From: Rheum nobile
Lineage: Eukaryota > Streptophyta > Magnoliopsida > Caryophyllales > Polygonaceae
DNA: 64,000 bases
Direction of reading: 5' to 3'
Assembly (NCBI GenBank): GCA_027886185.1
Contig: WOAB01000159.1
Location: 310,001 to 374,000 of the forward strand
Translations under genes and position numbers: made by a program
Part shown: one piece after another, positions 31,729-42,407 of the stretch
Layout of the letters: every line of letters begins with the position of its first letter
Position numbering within the stretch: the first letter of the stretch is position 1
The notes under the pieces: model-generated
Seen by the model: only the letters and a program-made list of their open reading frames with translations
The model's database searches: none
What the model was told of the DNA's origin: nothing

Positions 31729-33054
31729 ATGGCTATTGATCCTCCTACTGACAACCAAGAACTACGTCTCGAAGACGAAACCCAAACCACAGAAAACCCA
31801 ACCGAAAATCCTACTCCAACCCAGTTCCAAGAACTCTCTCAGAAAATGGCCGCCCTTCAAGAGGAACTAGCCCAGCAACGTCAGAAAACCGAAGCCCTAG
31901 CCGCTTTGTCAACCCAATCCGAAGCCGAGATTGCGCAACTAACCCGTGAGAACGAGTCTCTTAAGTCACAGGTACAATCAGTGGTCTCAGGATCTAGGAA
32001 CGCGCCCGCCCACGGCGGCGCCCGAACGCGCCTCGACATGGACAATATCGAGCCAACGCCTCCCAGCATACGACGTCCCGGACACGCTGAGGGTACATCT
32101 CGAACTCCTTTTGCTAGTACATTTTCGACTAACCATGTCACCTTTCCTACACCGATCGGGTCTGTTGGGGCCCGAATCGACGAAACACAGGTTGCCAGTC
32201 CGCCAGATGTCATGGCCCTTTTTCAGCAAACGCTCGACCGATACATGAAGGCGATCGACGATCATTTCAACAGGCTCCCAAGAGTCCCGCAACCGATCAA
32301 GAGAGAAGCGTCCGGCGGATTCGAAGAATCCCCGTTCGTCGAAGAAATCGCAGGGGTCGAGATCCCCAAGAAGTTCCATCTCCCCAACATGGCGACATTC
32401 GACGGCACCACCGATCCAGATGACCATATCTCTCTCTATAAACAAAAACTAATGGCTGCATCTGTTTCAAGGAAGAGCCGCGAGGCTGTCATGTGCAAAA
32501 GCTTTGGCACGACCCTCGCAGGCCCCGCACTAACTTGGTTCATGCGTTTGCCTCAGGGAGCGATCCCATCATTTGCGGATCTGGTCAACTCTTTTAAGAG
32601 CCAGTTCGCCAGCAGTCGGAAGCATGAGAAACAATCGAGTGACCTCTATCGAGTCACACAAAGGTACAATGAACCTCTCCGAAATTATCTTAACAGGTAC
32701 AACAAAGAGAAAGTGGGGATCCCCCACTGTGACGTCACAACGTCTATCGAAGCATTCCGACAAGGCCTGGTCAAAGGCAGCAATCTCTACGACGAGATTA
32801 CCAAGTATCCATGCAAAAGTTTCAAAGATGTTCAGGCCAAAACTATGGCCGAGGTAAGGCTGGAAGAAGACCGTGAGTCGCGTAAAGCCTCACGCGGACC
32901 CGATCCATCCGATCGCAAACATTCCTCCGACAATCGTCGAGACAGACGCCCACATCCCTATTCTCGTAATCGAAACGAATCAAATCAGGTAAATTCTCTC
33001 CAAGACAGGTCACAGGAATGGAGGGACGATTCTGCGTTGCCTCCTAGGGTCTAG
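31729..33054 (+). CDS. G gag, first part
   Basis: 441 residues from MAIDPPTDNQELRLEDETQT. N-terminus: Glu-rich coiled-coil-like stretch (FQELSQKMAALQEELAQQRQ) to residue 90. Retrotransposon gag domain at about 215-390: IPKKFHLPNMATFDGTTDPD, DHISLYKQKLMAASVSRKSR, MCKSFGTTLAGPALTWFMRL, LRNYLNRYNKEKVGIPHCDV. C-terminus is basic (PSDRKHSSDNRRDRRPHPYS). A TAG at 33052 ends it, though the same frame goes on at once into the knuckle-protease part, so the stop may be a late mutation. Confidence 0.88.
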   Translation: MAIDPPTDNQELRLEDETQTTENPTENPTPTQFQELSQKMAALQEELAQQRQKTEALAALSTQSEAEIAQLTRENESLKSQVQSVVSGSRNAPAHGGARTRLDMDNIEPTPPSIRRPGHAEGTSRTPFASTFSTNHVTFPTPIGSVGARIDETQVASPPDVMALFQQTLDRYMKAIDDHFNRLPRVPQPIKREASGGFEESPFVEEIAGVEIPKKFHLPNMATFDGTTDPDDHISLYKQKLMAASVSRKSREAVMCKSFGTTLAGPALTWFMRLPQGAIPSFADLVNSFKSQFASSRKHEKQSSDLYRVTQRYNEPLRNYLNRYNKEKVGIPHCDVTTSIEAFRQGLVKGSNLYDEITKYPCKSFKDVQAKTMAEVRLEEDRESRKASRGPDPSDRKHSSDNRRDRRPHPYSRNRNESNQVNSLQDRSQEWRDDSALPPRV

Positions 33055-33075
33055 TCTTATAACTTTAACGTTTCC

Positions 33076-33909
33076 GTGTCAGAGCTCGTCAAGAGTTTCG
33101 ACAAGTATGGAAAAGACGTAAGATGGCCCCGAAAGAGCGACCGCCCGGACGTCAAGAAGGACATGAGTCGATGGTGTGAATTCCATGGCGACCATGGTCA
33201 TTCGACCGATGAGTGCATCGCCCTGCGAAAAGAGATCGCTAGGCTGCTCTCACAGGGGCTCCTATGCGACGTCATCTCGGAACGGGCAAAGGCCACCATG
33301 GAACGCCGAGATCAGGTAAAACAGAACAAACCCCCATCTCCTGTCCATACGAAAGTTGTCAATACCATTTCAGGCGGATCCGACATATGCGGGAACACAT
33401 ACTTCGCGGCTAAGCGACATGCCAAGGAAAGCAAAGGCGACAAGCCCGAGGCATCAGAACTCAAGCCAAGGAGGGAATCTAACCTTCCGACGGTCACATT
33501 CGACGAGTCCGACTCCGACGGGTCGGATAGTCACCATGACGGTCTGGTAATCTCTTTGTCCATTGGTAATTGCTTAATCCGGAGAATACTAATCGATACA
33601 GGGAGTTCGACAAACATCTTGACCCTCGATGCTCTCAAAGAAATGGGTCTGGCTGAGAACGATCTAGTCAAGAAGTCGACCCCACTGGTCGGGTTCAGCG
33701 GCGAGGTTAAGCACACGACTGGTGAAATTATTCTGACCACATACGCTGGAGGAATCAATCAACAGGTTAAATTCTTAATCCTAGACTGTCCATCTCCCTA
33801 TAATTGTATTCTTGGCAGGCCATGGATACACGCTATGAAGGCAGTACCTTCAACATATCATCAAGTCATCAAATTCCCCACTGAGTGGGGTGTCCAAGAA
33901 ATCAAATGA
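33076..33909 (+). CDS. G gag C-terminus, knuckle and protease
   Basis: 277 residues in the gag frame after the TAG. Zinc-knuckle-like CEFHGDHGHSTDEC at about residue 33, usual for Tat elements in place of CCHC. Aspartic protease at about 165-270: CLIRRILIDTGSSTNILTLD with active site DTGS, VGFSGEVKHTTGEIILTTYA as flap region, and PYNCILGRPWIHAMKAVPST near the end. It finishes with STYHQVIKFPTEWGVQEIK, the usual end before the linker to RT. Domain looks intact; needs read-through of 33052 to be made as part of gag-pol. Confidence 0.85.
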   Translation: MSELVKSFDKYGKDVRWPRKSDRPDVKKDMSRWCEFHGDHGHSTDECIALRKEIARLLSQGLLCDVISERAKATMERRDQVKQNKPPSPVHTKVVNTISGGSDICGNTYFAAKRHAKESKGDKPEASELKPRRESNLPTVTFDESDSDGSDSHHDGLVISLSIGNCLIRRILIDTGSSTNILTLDALKEMGLAENDLVKKSTPLVGFSGEVKHTTGEIILTTYAGGINQQVKFLILDCPSPYNCILGRPWIHAMKAVPSTYHQVIKFPTEWGVQEIK

Positions 33910-35455
33910 GATCAGAGGACCGCAAAGGAATGCTATGTCGCTTCCATGAAGAACGCGGTTGAACACAAGATCGCATAGCAACCACAGATCGACGAAGGAC
34001 CTAGTCGATACGTTGAACCAGAAATGGAGAAACTCGACGAGATCACACTAGACCCTTCAAAGCCAAACCAAACGGTAAGGGTCGGGTCAGACCTGGACGA
34101 CTCGACCAGACAACAACTTCTCAACTTTCTCAGGACCAATGCCGACTGTTCCATGGTCGCATGAGGATATGGTCGGGATATCTCCCAACATTATTACTCA
34201 TCAATTAAATGTGGATCCATCTCATCCCTCTGTCAAGCAAAAATGCAGGAAATTCGCCCCCGAACGGAACAAAATAATCGACAACGAAGTCAGAAGCTTA
34301 TTGGAAACCGGAAAAATCAGGGAGGTCCACTACCCTGAATGGCTGGCCAACGTGGTCGTGGTCCAGAAGAAGAACGACAAATGGAGAGTCTGCATCGACT
34401 TCACAGACCTCAACAAGGCTTGTCCCAAGGACTCGTTTCCTCTGCCTCACATCGACGCCATGGTCGACGCCACAACAGGACACGAAATGCTCACCTTCAT
34501 GGACGCCTTCAGTGGCTACAATCAGATCCTTATGGATCCCGACGATCAAGAAAAAATAGCGTTCATCACCAGTCAAGGTATCTATTGCTACAAAGTAATG
34601 CCCTTTGGTCTGAAAAATGCAGGGGCTACATACCAACGATTGGTCAACAAAATATTCAAAGACCAAATCAGAGACACGATGGAAGTCTATATTGACGACA
34701 TGTTGGTCAAGTCCAAAAAGAAAGAAGATCACATAGACCACCTACGCGACAGCTTCGAGGTGCTCAAAAGGTACAACATGAAACTAAACCCTACTAAATG
34801 CTCCTTTGGAGTGTCGTCAGGAAAGTTCTTAGGATACATGGTGACACAAAGAGGAGTAGAGGCCAACCCAGAGCAGATCAAAGCTCTCATCAACCTCTGA
34901 TCCCCCCAATGTGTCAAAGACGTACAGAAGCTCACGGGTCGGATAACAGCTCTGAACAGATTCATCTCTAAATCATCCGACAAATGCAAACCCTTCCACG
35001 ACGCGCTCAAGAAGAACAAGTCCTTTCAATGGATGGAAGAACACGAAGCAGTGTTCCAGAACCTCAAAGAGTACCTGGCCAGTCCCATGTTACTGGCCAA
35101 ACCCAAAGGCGACGAGCCCTTATTTCTTTATCTTGCAGTATCAGAGTCGGCCGTAAGCGTTGTACTGGTCAGAGAGGAGGATGGCAAATAGTCGCCAATA
35201 TACTACGTCAGTCGGACGCTATTATCAGCCGAAACGAGGTATTCGTCACTTGAAAAGCTCGTACTATCATTGGTAATGGCTTTAAATAAACTCAAACCAT
35301 ATTTTGAATCACATACCATTACTGTTCGCACTAATCATCCCATGAGAGCTATCATGAGGAAACCCGAGTTCACAGAACGAATGACCAAATGGGCCATACA
35401 CCTCAGTGGTTACGACATTGAATACGAGCCTAGGACGACGATCAAGTCGTAAGCC
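33910..35455 (+). pseudogene. G reverse transcriptase and first RNase H
   Basis: Linker to about 34150, where a short deletion shifts the frame (gag frame ends CSMVA-stop; RT frame starts VPWSHEDMVGISPNIITHQL). RT motifs: VVVVQKKNDKWRVCIDFTDL, NKACPKDSFPLPHIDAMVD, FMDAFSGYNQILMDPDDQEK, VMPFGLKNAGATYQRLVNKI, and catalytic VYIDDMLVKS at 34687. Stops at 34898 and 35189. First RNase H: LASPMLLAKPKGDEPLFLYL, YVSRTLLSAETRYSSLEKLV, HTITVRTNHPMRAIMRKPEF; stop at 35450. Confidence 0.9.
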
Positions 35456-36340
35456 TTAGCCGACTTTGTGGCCGATTTTAGTCCGACCCTAGAGCAAGAA
35501 GCCACTAAAGAAGCGACATAGCTACTCGCGACAGACGAGACAGGTACATGGGAGCTCCACACAGATGGGGCGTCGAACGCCAGAGGATCGGGGCTTGGGG
35601 TCATACTGAAATCGCCACAGGGGGACGAGATAGCTCAAGCTGTCAGATGTGAGTGAGATGCAACCAACAACGAAGCTGAATACGAAGCACTCATATTCAG
35701 ACTCATCCTGGCCCGCGACCTAGGGGTTCGAGAGATCGAAGTCGTCTGTGACTCCCTGCTGGTTGTAAACCAGATACAAGGGTCGTACAACGCCAAGGAT
35801 ACCAGAATGGTAGCCTACCTGGAGGTAACCAGGAAACTAATCGAACAATTCCAGACATTCAACATCCGACAGGTACCCAGGGACCTTAACTCCCAAGCTG
35901 ACGCACTCGCCAATTTGGGATCCGTCCTAAACCCGAAAGAATTTCCACGTATACCATTGGCCCACATCACGACGCCAGCCGTCCCAAGAACATCCGTCGA
36001 GTTAACAACATCACTTGAAGAACTCGTCGCCATGGAAATAGACGACCGACCCGAAGAGGACATCATCGACGCCGATGATGACTGGATGCTACCTTACATC
36101 AGGTGGTTAAAAGACGGCATCCTACCCGACGACAAGACAGAAGCAAAAAGGCTCAAGGTACAAGCACTATCTTATGATATCATTGACAATATCTTGTATA
36201 AAAGATCTGTTACAGGACTACTCCTGCGATGCCTTAAGACTCCAGAAGTCGGACGTATCTTACAATCGTTACACGAAGGAGAGTGTGGCAACCACACCGG
36301 CGGACGAAGCCTCTCAGGAAAGGCCCTACAAAACGGGTAA
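35456..36340 (+). pseudogene. G second (archaeal-type) RNase H and linker
   Basis: Same frame as RT. ALADFVADFSPT, then TWELHTDGASNARGSGLGVI, LKSPQGDEIAQAVRCE, NNEAEYEALIFRLILARDLG, IEVVCDSLLVVNQIQGSYNA, NSQADALANLGS. The acidic set D (HTDG), E (NEAEYEAL), D (CDSLL) and D (QADALA) is complete. This extra domain after the ordinary RNase H defines the Tat lineage. Stops at 35519 and 35654. The integrase N-terminal region begins at about 36060 (DDDWMLPYIRWLKDGILPDD). Confidence 0.88.
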
Positions 36341-37258
36341 TACTGGCCGACAATGAACACAGACGCCATGGAATACACTAAGAGGTGCGACGCCTGTCAG
36401 CGGCATGCACCCGTACATCATCAACCGTCAGAGCTACTCCATCCGACCTTAGCTCCATGGCTCTTTATGAAATGGGGAATGGACATTGTCGGAAAGCTCT
36501 CCCCCCCCCCCGCGTCGGGACAAAGAGTCTTCTTCCTCGCTATGACGGACTACTTCTCCAAATGGATCGAAGCCGAAGCCTATAGAGAGAAATCGTGTGC
36601 GACAACGGCTCTCACTTCATCAGTCATAAGACTCGAACCTTTTGCGACCAATGGAACATCAAATTGGTCACATCTACACTTCGGTATCCACAATCCAACG
36701 GACAAGACGAATCCAGCAACAAGATCATTATCAACAAACCTCAAGAAATGCCTCACAGGGGCTAAAGGCAAATGGGCAGACGAACTCCCACTTATTCTCT
36801 GGTCCGACAGGACCACTCCAAAGAATGCGACTGGGCAATCGCCTTTCTCTCTCGTCTATGGGAGCGAGGCAGTCATCCCGGCTGAGTTACTGGTTCCGAC
36901 CGCTCGCTACAACCTTCAGACAAACGAACAAAACGACATCAAACTAGCACATAATCTCGACACAGTGGACGAAATCAGAGAGAAAGCTCGAATCAGGATG
37001 GTCAGGTTCCAACAACAAGTCGCAAGGAGTTACAACAAGAACGTCCGAATCAAGGCATTCAAGGTCGGAGACTGGGTCCTAAGGAAGACATTCCAGAACA
37101 CCAAGAACCCATCCGACGGAAATCTAGCACCACAATGGGAAGGACCTTACTTGATCAACGAAGTGGTCGGACAAGGAGCGTATCAGTTAGAAGACAAAGA
37201 CGAACAACCAATCCCGAGGAGTTGGAACGCAGCACATCTCAAGCTATACCATTTCTGA
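36341..37258 (+). pseudogene. G integrase
   Basis: After a TAA at 36338, reads YWPTMNTDAMEYTKRCDACQ, RHAPVHHQPSELLHP (end of HHCC domain), then MKWGMDIVGKLSPPPASGQR and MTDYFSKWIEAEAYRE. Near 36585 about 20 residues are missing and the frame shifts; in the shifted frame EIVCDNGSHFIS and RYPQSNGQDESSNKIIIN hold the second Asp and the Glu. One extra A near 36736 restores the frame: LTGAKGKWADELPLILWSDR, FKVGDWVLRKTFQNTKNPSD and APQWEGPYLINEVVGQGAYQ. Ends HLKLYHF as in related elements. Confidence 0.88.
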
Positions 37259-38175
37259 ACCGATAAGGTAAAAACATCACGCAAAACTCTATACATCGCA
37301 TATACATTGCTACCTATCGCATGCTATCATGTATACATTGCCATCTGTCGCACATATATCGCATACTATCGCATATACATTGCCATCTGTCGCACATATA
37401 TCGCATGCTATCGCATATACATTGCCATATGTCGCATACATATCGCATGCCATCGCATATACATCGCTACTTTCTTTTACATGTCATCATCTGATACTAA
37501 GCGAGGATTTCCTCCTTACAAAAAATACAAATGCAGAACAACATTTACATTGGACCCCGTCGTCCGCAAATGGACCCAGTCGTCCGCAAATGGATCCTGT
37601 CATCCGCATATAGCGCTTACATTACACGATCGATCGGATTACGGGGAGATGACAACACAGGCACATCGGCACACCGCCTGCCTTATACAAAACATAAGGT
37701 ACAAACACCTTATTACATTCACGCAATTAAACATAAGGAACAAACACCTTATTATATATTGCTTACCTCCCCGGCATAATGTCATGACTAACACATACAC
37801 AAACACGTCGCAGGCCTGCCCTACATACATACACACGGTGAAACCCCACTCGACGGAGCACACGGGTGAAACCGACATACACGACATACTAAACGTCGTC
37901 GACAACTTCCTCGAAAGTTCGACGAACATGTACAAAACAAACTAGCATGCAATTCTACATGCAAAAACGCATTTACAGCAAAATAAAAAGCATTTTTATA
38001 AATACGCGACCCGCGATAGCGGACGGGTCGCCAAACCACATTGTCTGCCTACACATCTGTAGGACTTCATTAAACATAAATATTCTGCGACCCGCGATGG
38101 TGGACGGGTCGCCAAAACATACATTATCCACAGGAACCAAATGTCTAAACCCACACACAAGTGGGACAAACAAAG
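37259..38175 (+). repeat. G 3' tandem repeats
   Basis: Three arrays follow pol. At 37290-37466, about six copies of a roughly 30-bp unit around 'atcgcatatacattgccatctgtcgcacat'-like sequence. At 37555-37614, three copies of a 20-bp unit (gtcgtccgcaaatggaccca). At about 38007-38034 and 38087-38115, two copies of a unit starting CGACCCGCGAT and ending GGACGGGTCGCC, each able to form a short hairpin. Tandem arrays 3' of pol are usual in Tat elements. Confidence 0.8.
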
Positions 38176-40098
38176 TCAAGCATCGGGAACAACAACGTTA
38201 CCTTCGGCAGGGGCTGGCTCCAATGGGGCTATCTCGTCGGTCGGCTTAGCATCGCCAGAATGAGCTTCGTCCTCATCGGCACCTTCATCCACATCCTCTT
38301 CTCCGACGCCGGCTAAGCAAAACAACTCCTGACCAAGATCGCCCTTTGGGAACATGGAGTCCAAAGTCTCCTTCTCCGCCTTCAGGTCCCAGAGCTCGTG
38401 CTTGCCCTCATTGAACTCTTCAATCATCTCAATGCGTGACTTCACAGCATAGAAGGCCCCCATGTCGCCAGCAATCTGACCGTCGGCGATACGAGCCCGC
38501 CTCACTTCATCTTCAACGCCTGCCTGACACTCTTCAAGCTCCCTCTGACACACAACCAACTCCCCCTGACAACTCTTCATGTCTCTGACGAGGCGACGCT
38601 TGATTTCACGGAAGCGGCTCTCCGCTCCTTCTAATTTAGTCCTCAAGGACGCAAGATCGGATTCTGACCTAGTAGCCTGATCCTCGGCCTTGGCAACCAT
38701 CGCCTTGATGCCAGAATATGCCCCCAAAAGATACTGAAAAGACTACAATCTCACACGGCGACACGACACACAATCAGGAGACATGATCGAACAAAAAAGA
38801 AAAAAAGACACAAACAAAAGGACAATTCACCTTCCACGCGGAGCACCCCGCTTCACCAATGCAGTTGAGGGGAGAGACGTCATCAACCTCCGACTTCAAA
38901 GTCGGGTCCTGAGCATGAAAAAGGTCGACAATCGACTGTCCAATGGCACCGATCTTGCCAATCCCCTCGGCGGTCACGTCCTTCTTCTTCTTGGATACCT
39001 CCACCTCGACGTCATCGAGACAAGCGATCGCTTTCCTCTTAGAACCAGATTTGCCCGAGGCCGTCAGGTCAATCAGAGCCGATTTGCTCGACGCCGCCTT
39101 GGCGACTGCCTTCCTTTGCTCAATCAAACTTTTCCATGATGCCACCCTCAATCGAGCACTTGACCGACCACCAGGGGAACCTGACACGACAGGACAACAA
39201 AAAAGGAGAAATCCTTAAGTACACGACAAAATGAAAAACGTTGAAAAGACTTCTAAAAGTCGAAAGTCTACCTTTCGCCTGAGACGACGAAACATTTGAC
39301 ATGTCTTCTTGGGGAGCAAGAGTCATCGACAGCAAGTTGATGTTCACAAATTTCCTCTCAGACACAGGAACCTCAAGCACAATCTTCGACAAGCCCTCTG
39401 ATCGGCTACTCACTTCCAGATCCTCTGGTTCGGGAACTACAAAGAAGAAAAGTTAAAACAAGAGTTAAGACACAAAAACACGAAAGGAAAGGCAAATACA
39501 TACTATCGACTCGCCACTCCGTCAATAAAAACGGACATCCCCCCTCCTTTTCTAGAGAAGAGCGTTTGACGAAAAAGAACTTCGACCCCCATCCACGGTC
39601 GTTGACATCTGGACTCTGCACCAAAGATTTCCGACCAGGTCGAACACGCAACTGAACGCGACAAGAACTCCTCGACCCAATGAAGTAGTTATACCACAAA
39701 GCATCAAAATCAAAATCAGCTCCTGTCCGGACATTCACAAGGTCTAAGACCCTAAGAACTCTCCATGCCTGAGGCATCACTTGACATGGCGCCAACGCCA
39801 AAGTAGCTAGAAAGTCCCTCACAAGGGGGGAAAAAGGAAACTTGTGCCCTATTCTAAACGGGTAAGAGTAGAAGCAGACCTATCCCTCGTAGCGAGCATC
39901 GGCCCTCTCATCTGGATGGGGCAGTCTGGCAACCGCCTCCAGCGGAAAGCCTCCAACTTGGAGCACCTGATCCAGTTCCGCCTGGGACATGGTGCTAATT
40001 AACGCGTCTGACTCCTTTAGAATGAAACGAGGAGGAGCTTCTTCCCCACGAGAATCAGAAAGAGTCTTCGACGACTTAGAAGCCTCAAGAGAAACCAT
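38176..40098 (-). CDS. antisense four-exon gene of G (PF04195-like)
   Basis: Exons 40098-39504, 39436-39272, 39180-38831 and 38742-38176. The three introns (67, 91 and 88 bp) are GT-AG (GTATGT...TTTGTAG, GTAGAC...GTCAG, GTGAAT...TTGTAG), and joining the exons keeps one frame of 559 codons, starting MVSLEASKSSKTL. One TAG (39880) breaks exon 1. Exon 1 holds VCFYSYPFRIGHKFPFSPLV, RDFLATLALAPCQVMPQAWR, the pattern of the 'putative gypsy-type transposon' domain; exon 3 has a basic patch (SGSKRKA, EVSKKKKDV); exon 4 is a long coiled coil (AKAEDQATRSESDLASLRTK) with an acidic tail. Grande-like Tat elements carry such antisense ORFs. Role unknown. Confidence 0.8.
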
Positions 40099-40391
40099 GT
40101 CGAGAATAGAGAGGGGAGGGAATCGAAGAGCTATGGTTAAGGAAAGAAGAAAGCAATGGCAAAGAGAGACCAAGAGGCTTACCAGAAACTTGCGAAGGAA
40201 GATGATGAAGAGCAATCGATTCCATCTGCTACGAATATATGGAGGGAAGTGAAGACCTACAGAGGCGTCGCATCAAGCCTCGATCACGCGCCACGTAGCC
40301 CTGAGCAAACGCGCCAAATCGGAAGGTGGAGATCGTGTCTAGAGAAGTTGCCACGGATTCCGGTCAACTTGCCTAAACCATAAGCCCATAG
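40099..40391 (-). other. upstream region of the antisense gene
   Basis: About 290 bp between the antisense start codon and the polypurine tract of G. It should contain the antisense promoter if that gene is transcribed; I see no clear TATA box. Confidence 0.35.
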
Positions 40392-40405
40392 CAACTTGGG
40401 GCTAT
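40392..40405 (+). promoter_or_regulatory. polypurine tract region of G
   Basis: AACTTGGGGCTAT immediately before the 3' LTR start TGTTGGGCC; the purine part is AACTTGGGG. Confidence 0.65.
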
Positions 40406-41082
40406 TGTTGGGCCTGGATTCTCCAAAAAAAAAGATCAGACCCTCGATCGAGCCCAAGCCCATCGCCATTCGGAAGACCAAACAATGAAAGCCCAGAAAA
40501 GCCGACAAGACTTCTCTGGTCGAGCGTCATCCGACAGGGTCGCGAAGATCCCGCCACGCATTTAATGCCCGGATCATGCAACGTCTACAACACTTAAACC
40601 ACCACAATTACCAGCAATTTAATGGCGAAATCTTCGCCATTACGTCCAGCATAGAAGACAAAGATATCGAAGAAGCACAACGGTCACAAAGAGTAAATGG
40701 ACTTACCATATTGGGACGACAAGAAAGATAGAAATTCAACTCTCACCACTACGCTAAGGACACGCTTTCTTACTCAGATAACTCACCAGAATAGCACTCT
40801 CACTGCCCATCTAGCTCTAAAAAACGGTTACCTACGTCTGACCCCTGCCGGTCGCCACTCACAAGTCACCGGTCGAGTCCCACTCGATCTCTGGTTTTAT
40901 TACGATAAGTTGTATCATGATTCAATCCGATTCATACGACGTCTAATAAAATCGCCTTGCTATTACATATTTATTTCTTGTTTATCTATTATTTACTTGG
41001 TTTGGATTGTTTCCTATCGTCCGGTCGACTAGTTACCCCGTCTAAGGCGATTTAGGTCGTCCGATCTTTTCGTCCCAAAACA
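40406..41082 (+). repeat. 3' LTR of G
   Basis: 677 bp ending CCCAAAACA, followed by GTAAC, the target duplication. Confidence 0.94.
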
Positions 41083-42395
41083 GTAACAATGGGTTTTGCA
41101 GAATCCATACCATACTTCTTCAACAGCTCTTTGATGTACTTTTGTTGATGGATCTTCGTTCCTTTCTTAGTTTGAGTTACTTGTAGCCTGAGGAAAAAGG
41201 ACAGTTCCCCAATCAATTTCATCTCAAACTCACTACTCATAAGATTTTTGAACTTCTCTACAAGAGCAGGGTTAGTGGAACCAAAAATAATATCATCAAC
41301 ATAGACTTAAACTACCAAAATTTTACCTTCTTGTTCCAGAAGGAACAAAGTTTTGTCAATCGTTCCTCGACGATATCCATTGGAGAAAAGGAATTGTGCG
41401 AGTCTATCATACCAAGCACGAGGAGCTTGCTTAAGACCATACAATGCCTTATCCAAAGCATACACATGCGAGGAAAAATTGGCATCCTCAAACCCATGGG
41501 ACTGCTTCACATATACCTATTCTTGGAGATATCCTTTCAAGAATGCAGTCTTGACATCCATTTGGTATAATGTGAATCCCTTGTGAGCGACATAGGCGAT
41601 AAGAAGACGAATCGCTTCAATGCGATCCACTGGAGCATAAGTCTCATCATAGTCAATCCCCTCTTGTTGAGTATAGCCTTGAGCAACCAACCTTGCTTTG
41701 TTCCTTGTGACCATCCCAGAGTCATCGAGCTTATTCCTATACACCCAGCGAGTACCAAGAGCATGCTTGTTGCGAGGTAAAGAAACGAGACGCCAAACTT
41801 TGTTCCTTTCAAATTGATGTAGTTCCTCTTGCATAGCTACGATCCAGTCAGGTTCCTTCAATGCTTCCTTGATAGTCTTGGGTTCTACAAGAGAGATAAA
41901 AGCATGGAAAGCACATAACATATTCAATTTAGAATGCAAACCTCTTTCACCAAAAGGTGTGACTAGATTATGAGTGGGGTGAGCCTTTTGAATTTGAACA
42001 CTCTTTGACATGAGTAGAGACGGATCGTCAGGTTGTGTCTCAGAATCGTTTATCGAAGATGAAGGCAATGGGGCGTCTTCAATTGGGTCTGTTCCTTCAG
42101 CATCACTCTGAGAGTTATCAACAATATCATCACCAGAAGTTCCAGATGAAACAATGACAACAACGTCTGAGTTAGTTGGGGTTGCAACTTCGATTGAATC
42201 ATCAGTGGATGTTGAGGGAACATCTGCGTCTTGTGTAGAATCGGTTGGAGTATCATATTTGTGAGAGTCATCGGGACTAGAAGATTCTGGAGAGGATGAG
42301 AAGACACTATTAGCATTAGGAGCACCGTTCCCACGACCTGGACTAGGTCGAGATGAAGGACCATTGTCATCATCATCAGAATCCTCTCGTTGCAT
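41083..42395 (-). pseudogene. D reverse transcriptase, main part
   Basis: After a Ser/Asp/Thr-rich linker (42395-41980) comes copia RT: EPDWIVAMQEELHQFERNKV, WRLVSLPRNKHALGTRWVYR, ARLVAQGYTQQEGIDYDETY, APVDRIEAIRLLIAYVAHKG, LYQMDVKTAFLKGYLQE, LYGLKQAPRAWYDRLAQFLF. The catalytic VYVDDIIFGS lies at about 41270-41302, just after a TAA; another stop (TAG) is at 41514. It ends at GMDSAKPIVT where G is inserted; the rest is at 30849-30995. Frame is otherwise continuous with the integrase. Confidence 0.92.
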
Positions 42396-42407
42396 TCTTG
42401 GATAACT

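Larger units (their letters stand above)
30996..41082 (+). mobile_element. Tat-like Ty3/gypsy element G, complete
   Basis: LTRs 30996-31673 and 40406-41082 differ by about eight substitutions and an A-run length; perfect target duplication GTAAC (30991-30995, 41083-41087). Primer site TGGCGCCCACCGTGGGG. Order: gag, knuckle and protease, RT, RNase H, a second RNase H, integrase, tandem repeats, then an antisense spliced gene before the 3' LTR. The second RNase H and the antisense ORF are hallmarks of the Tat lineage (Grande, Retand and relatives). Pol has at least six in-frame stops and two frameshifted places. Confidence 0.94.

Noticed and set aside
31987..32445. 152-aa minus-strand frame under G gag
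   Set aside because: Opposite to a well-supported gag; no domain. The genuine antisense gene of G is at 38176-40098.
37290..37466. CRISPR-like regular repeats
   Set aside because: Units are directly adjacent with no unique spacers, in a plant Tat element; ordinary tandem repeats.
37307..37945. 212-aa frame over the tandem repeats of G
   Set aside because: Translation of the repeat array (repeated YIAICRTYIA units); no start context or conservation argument.
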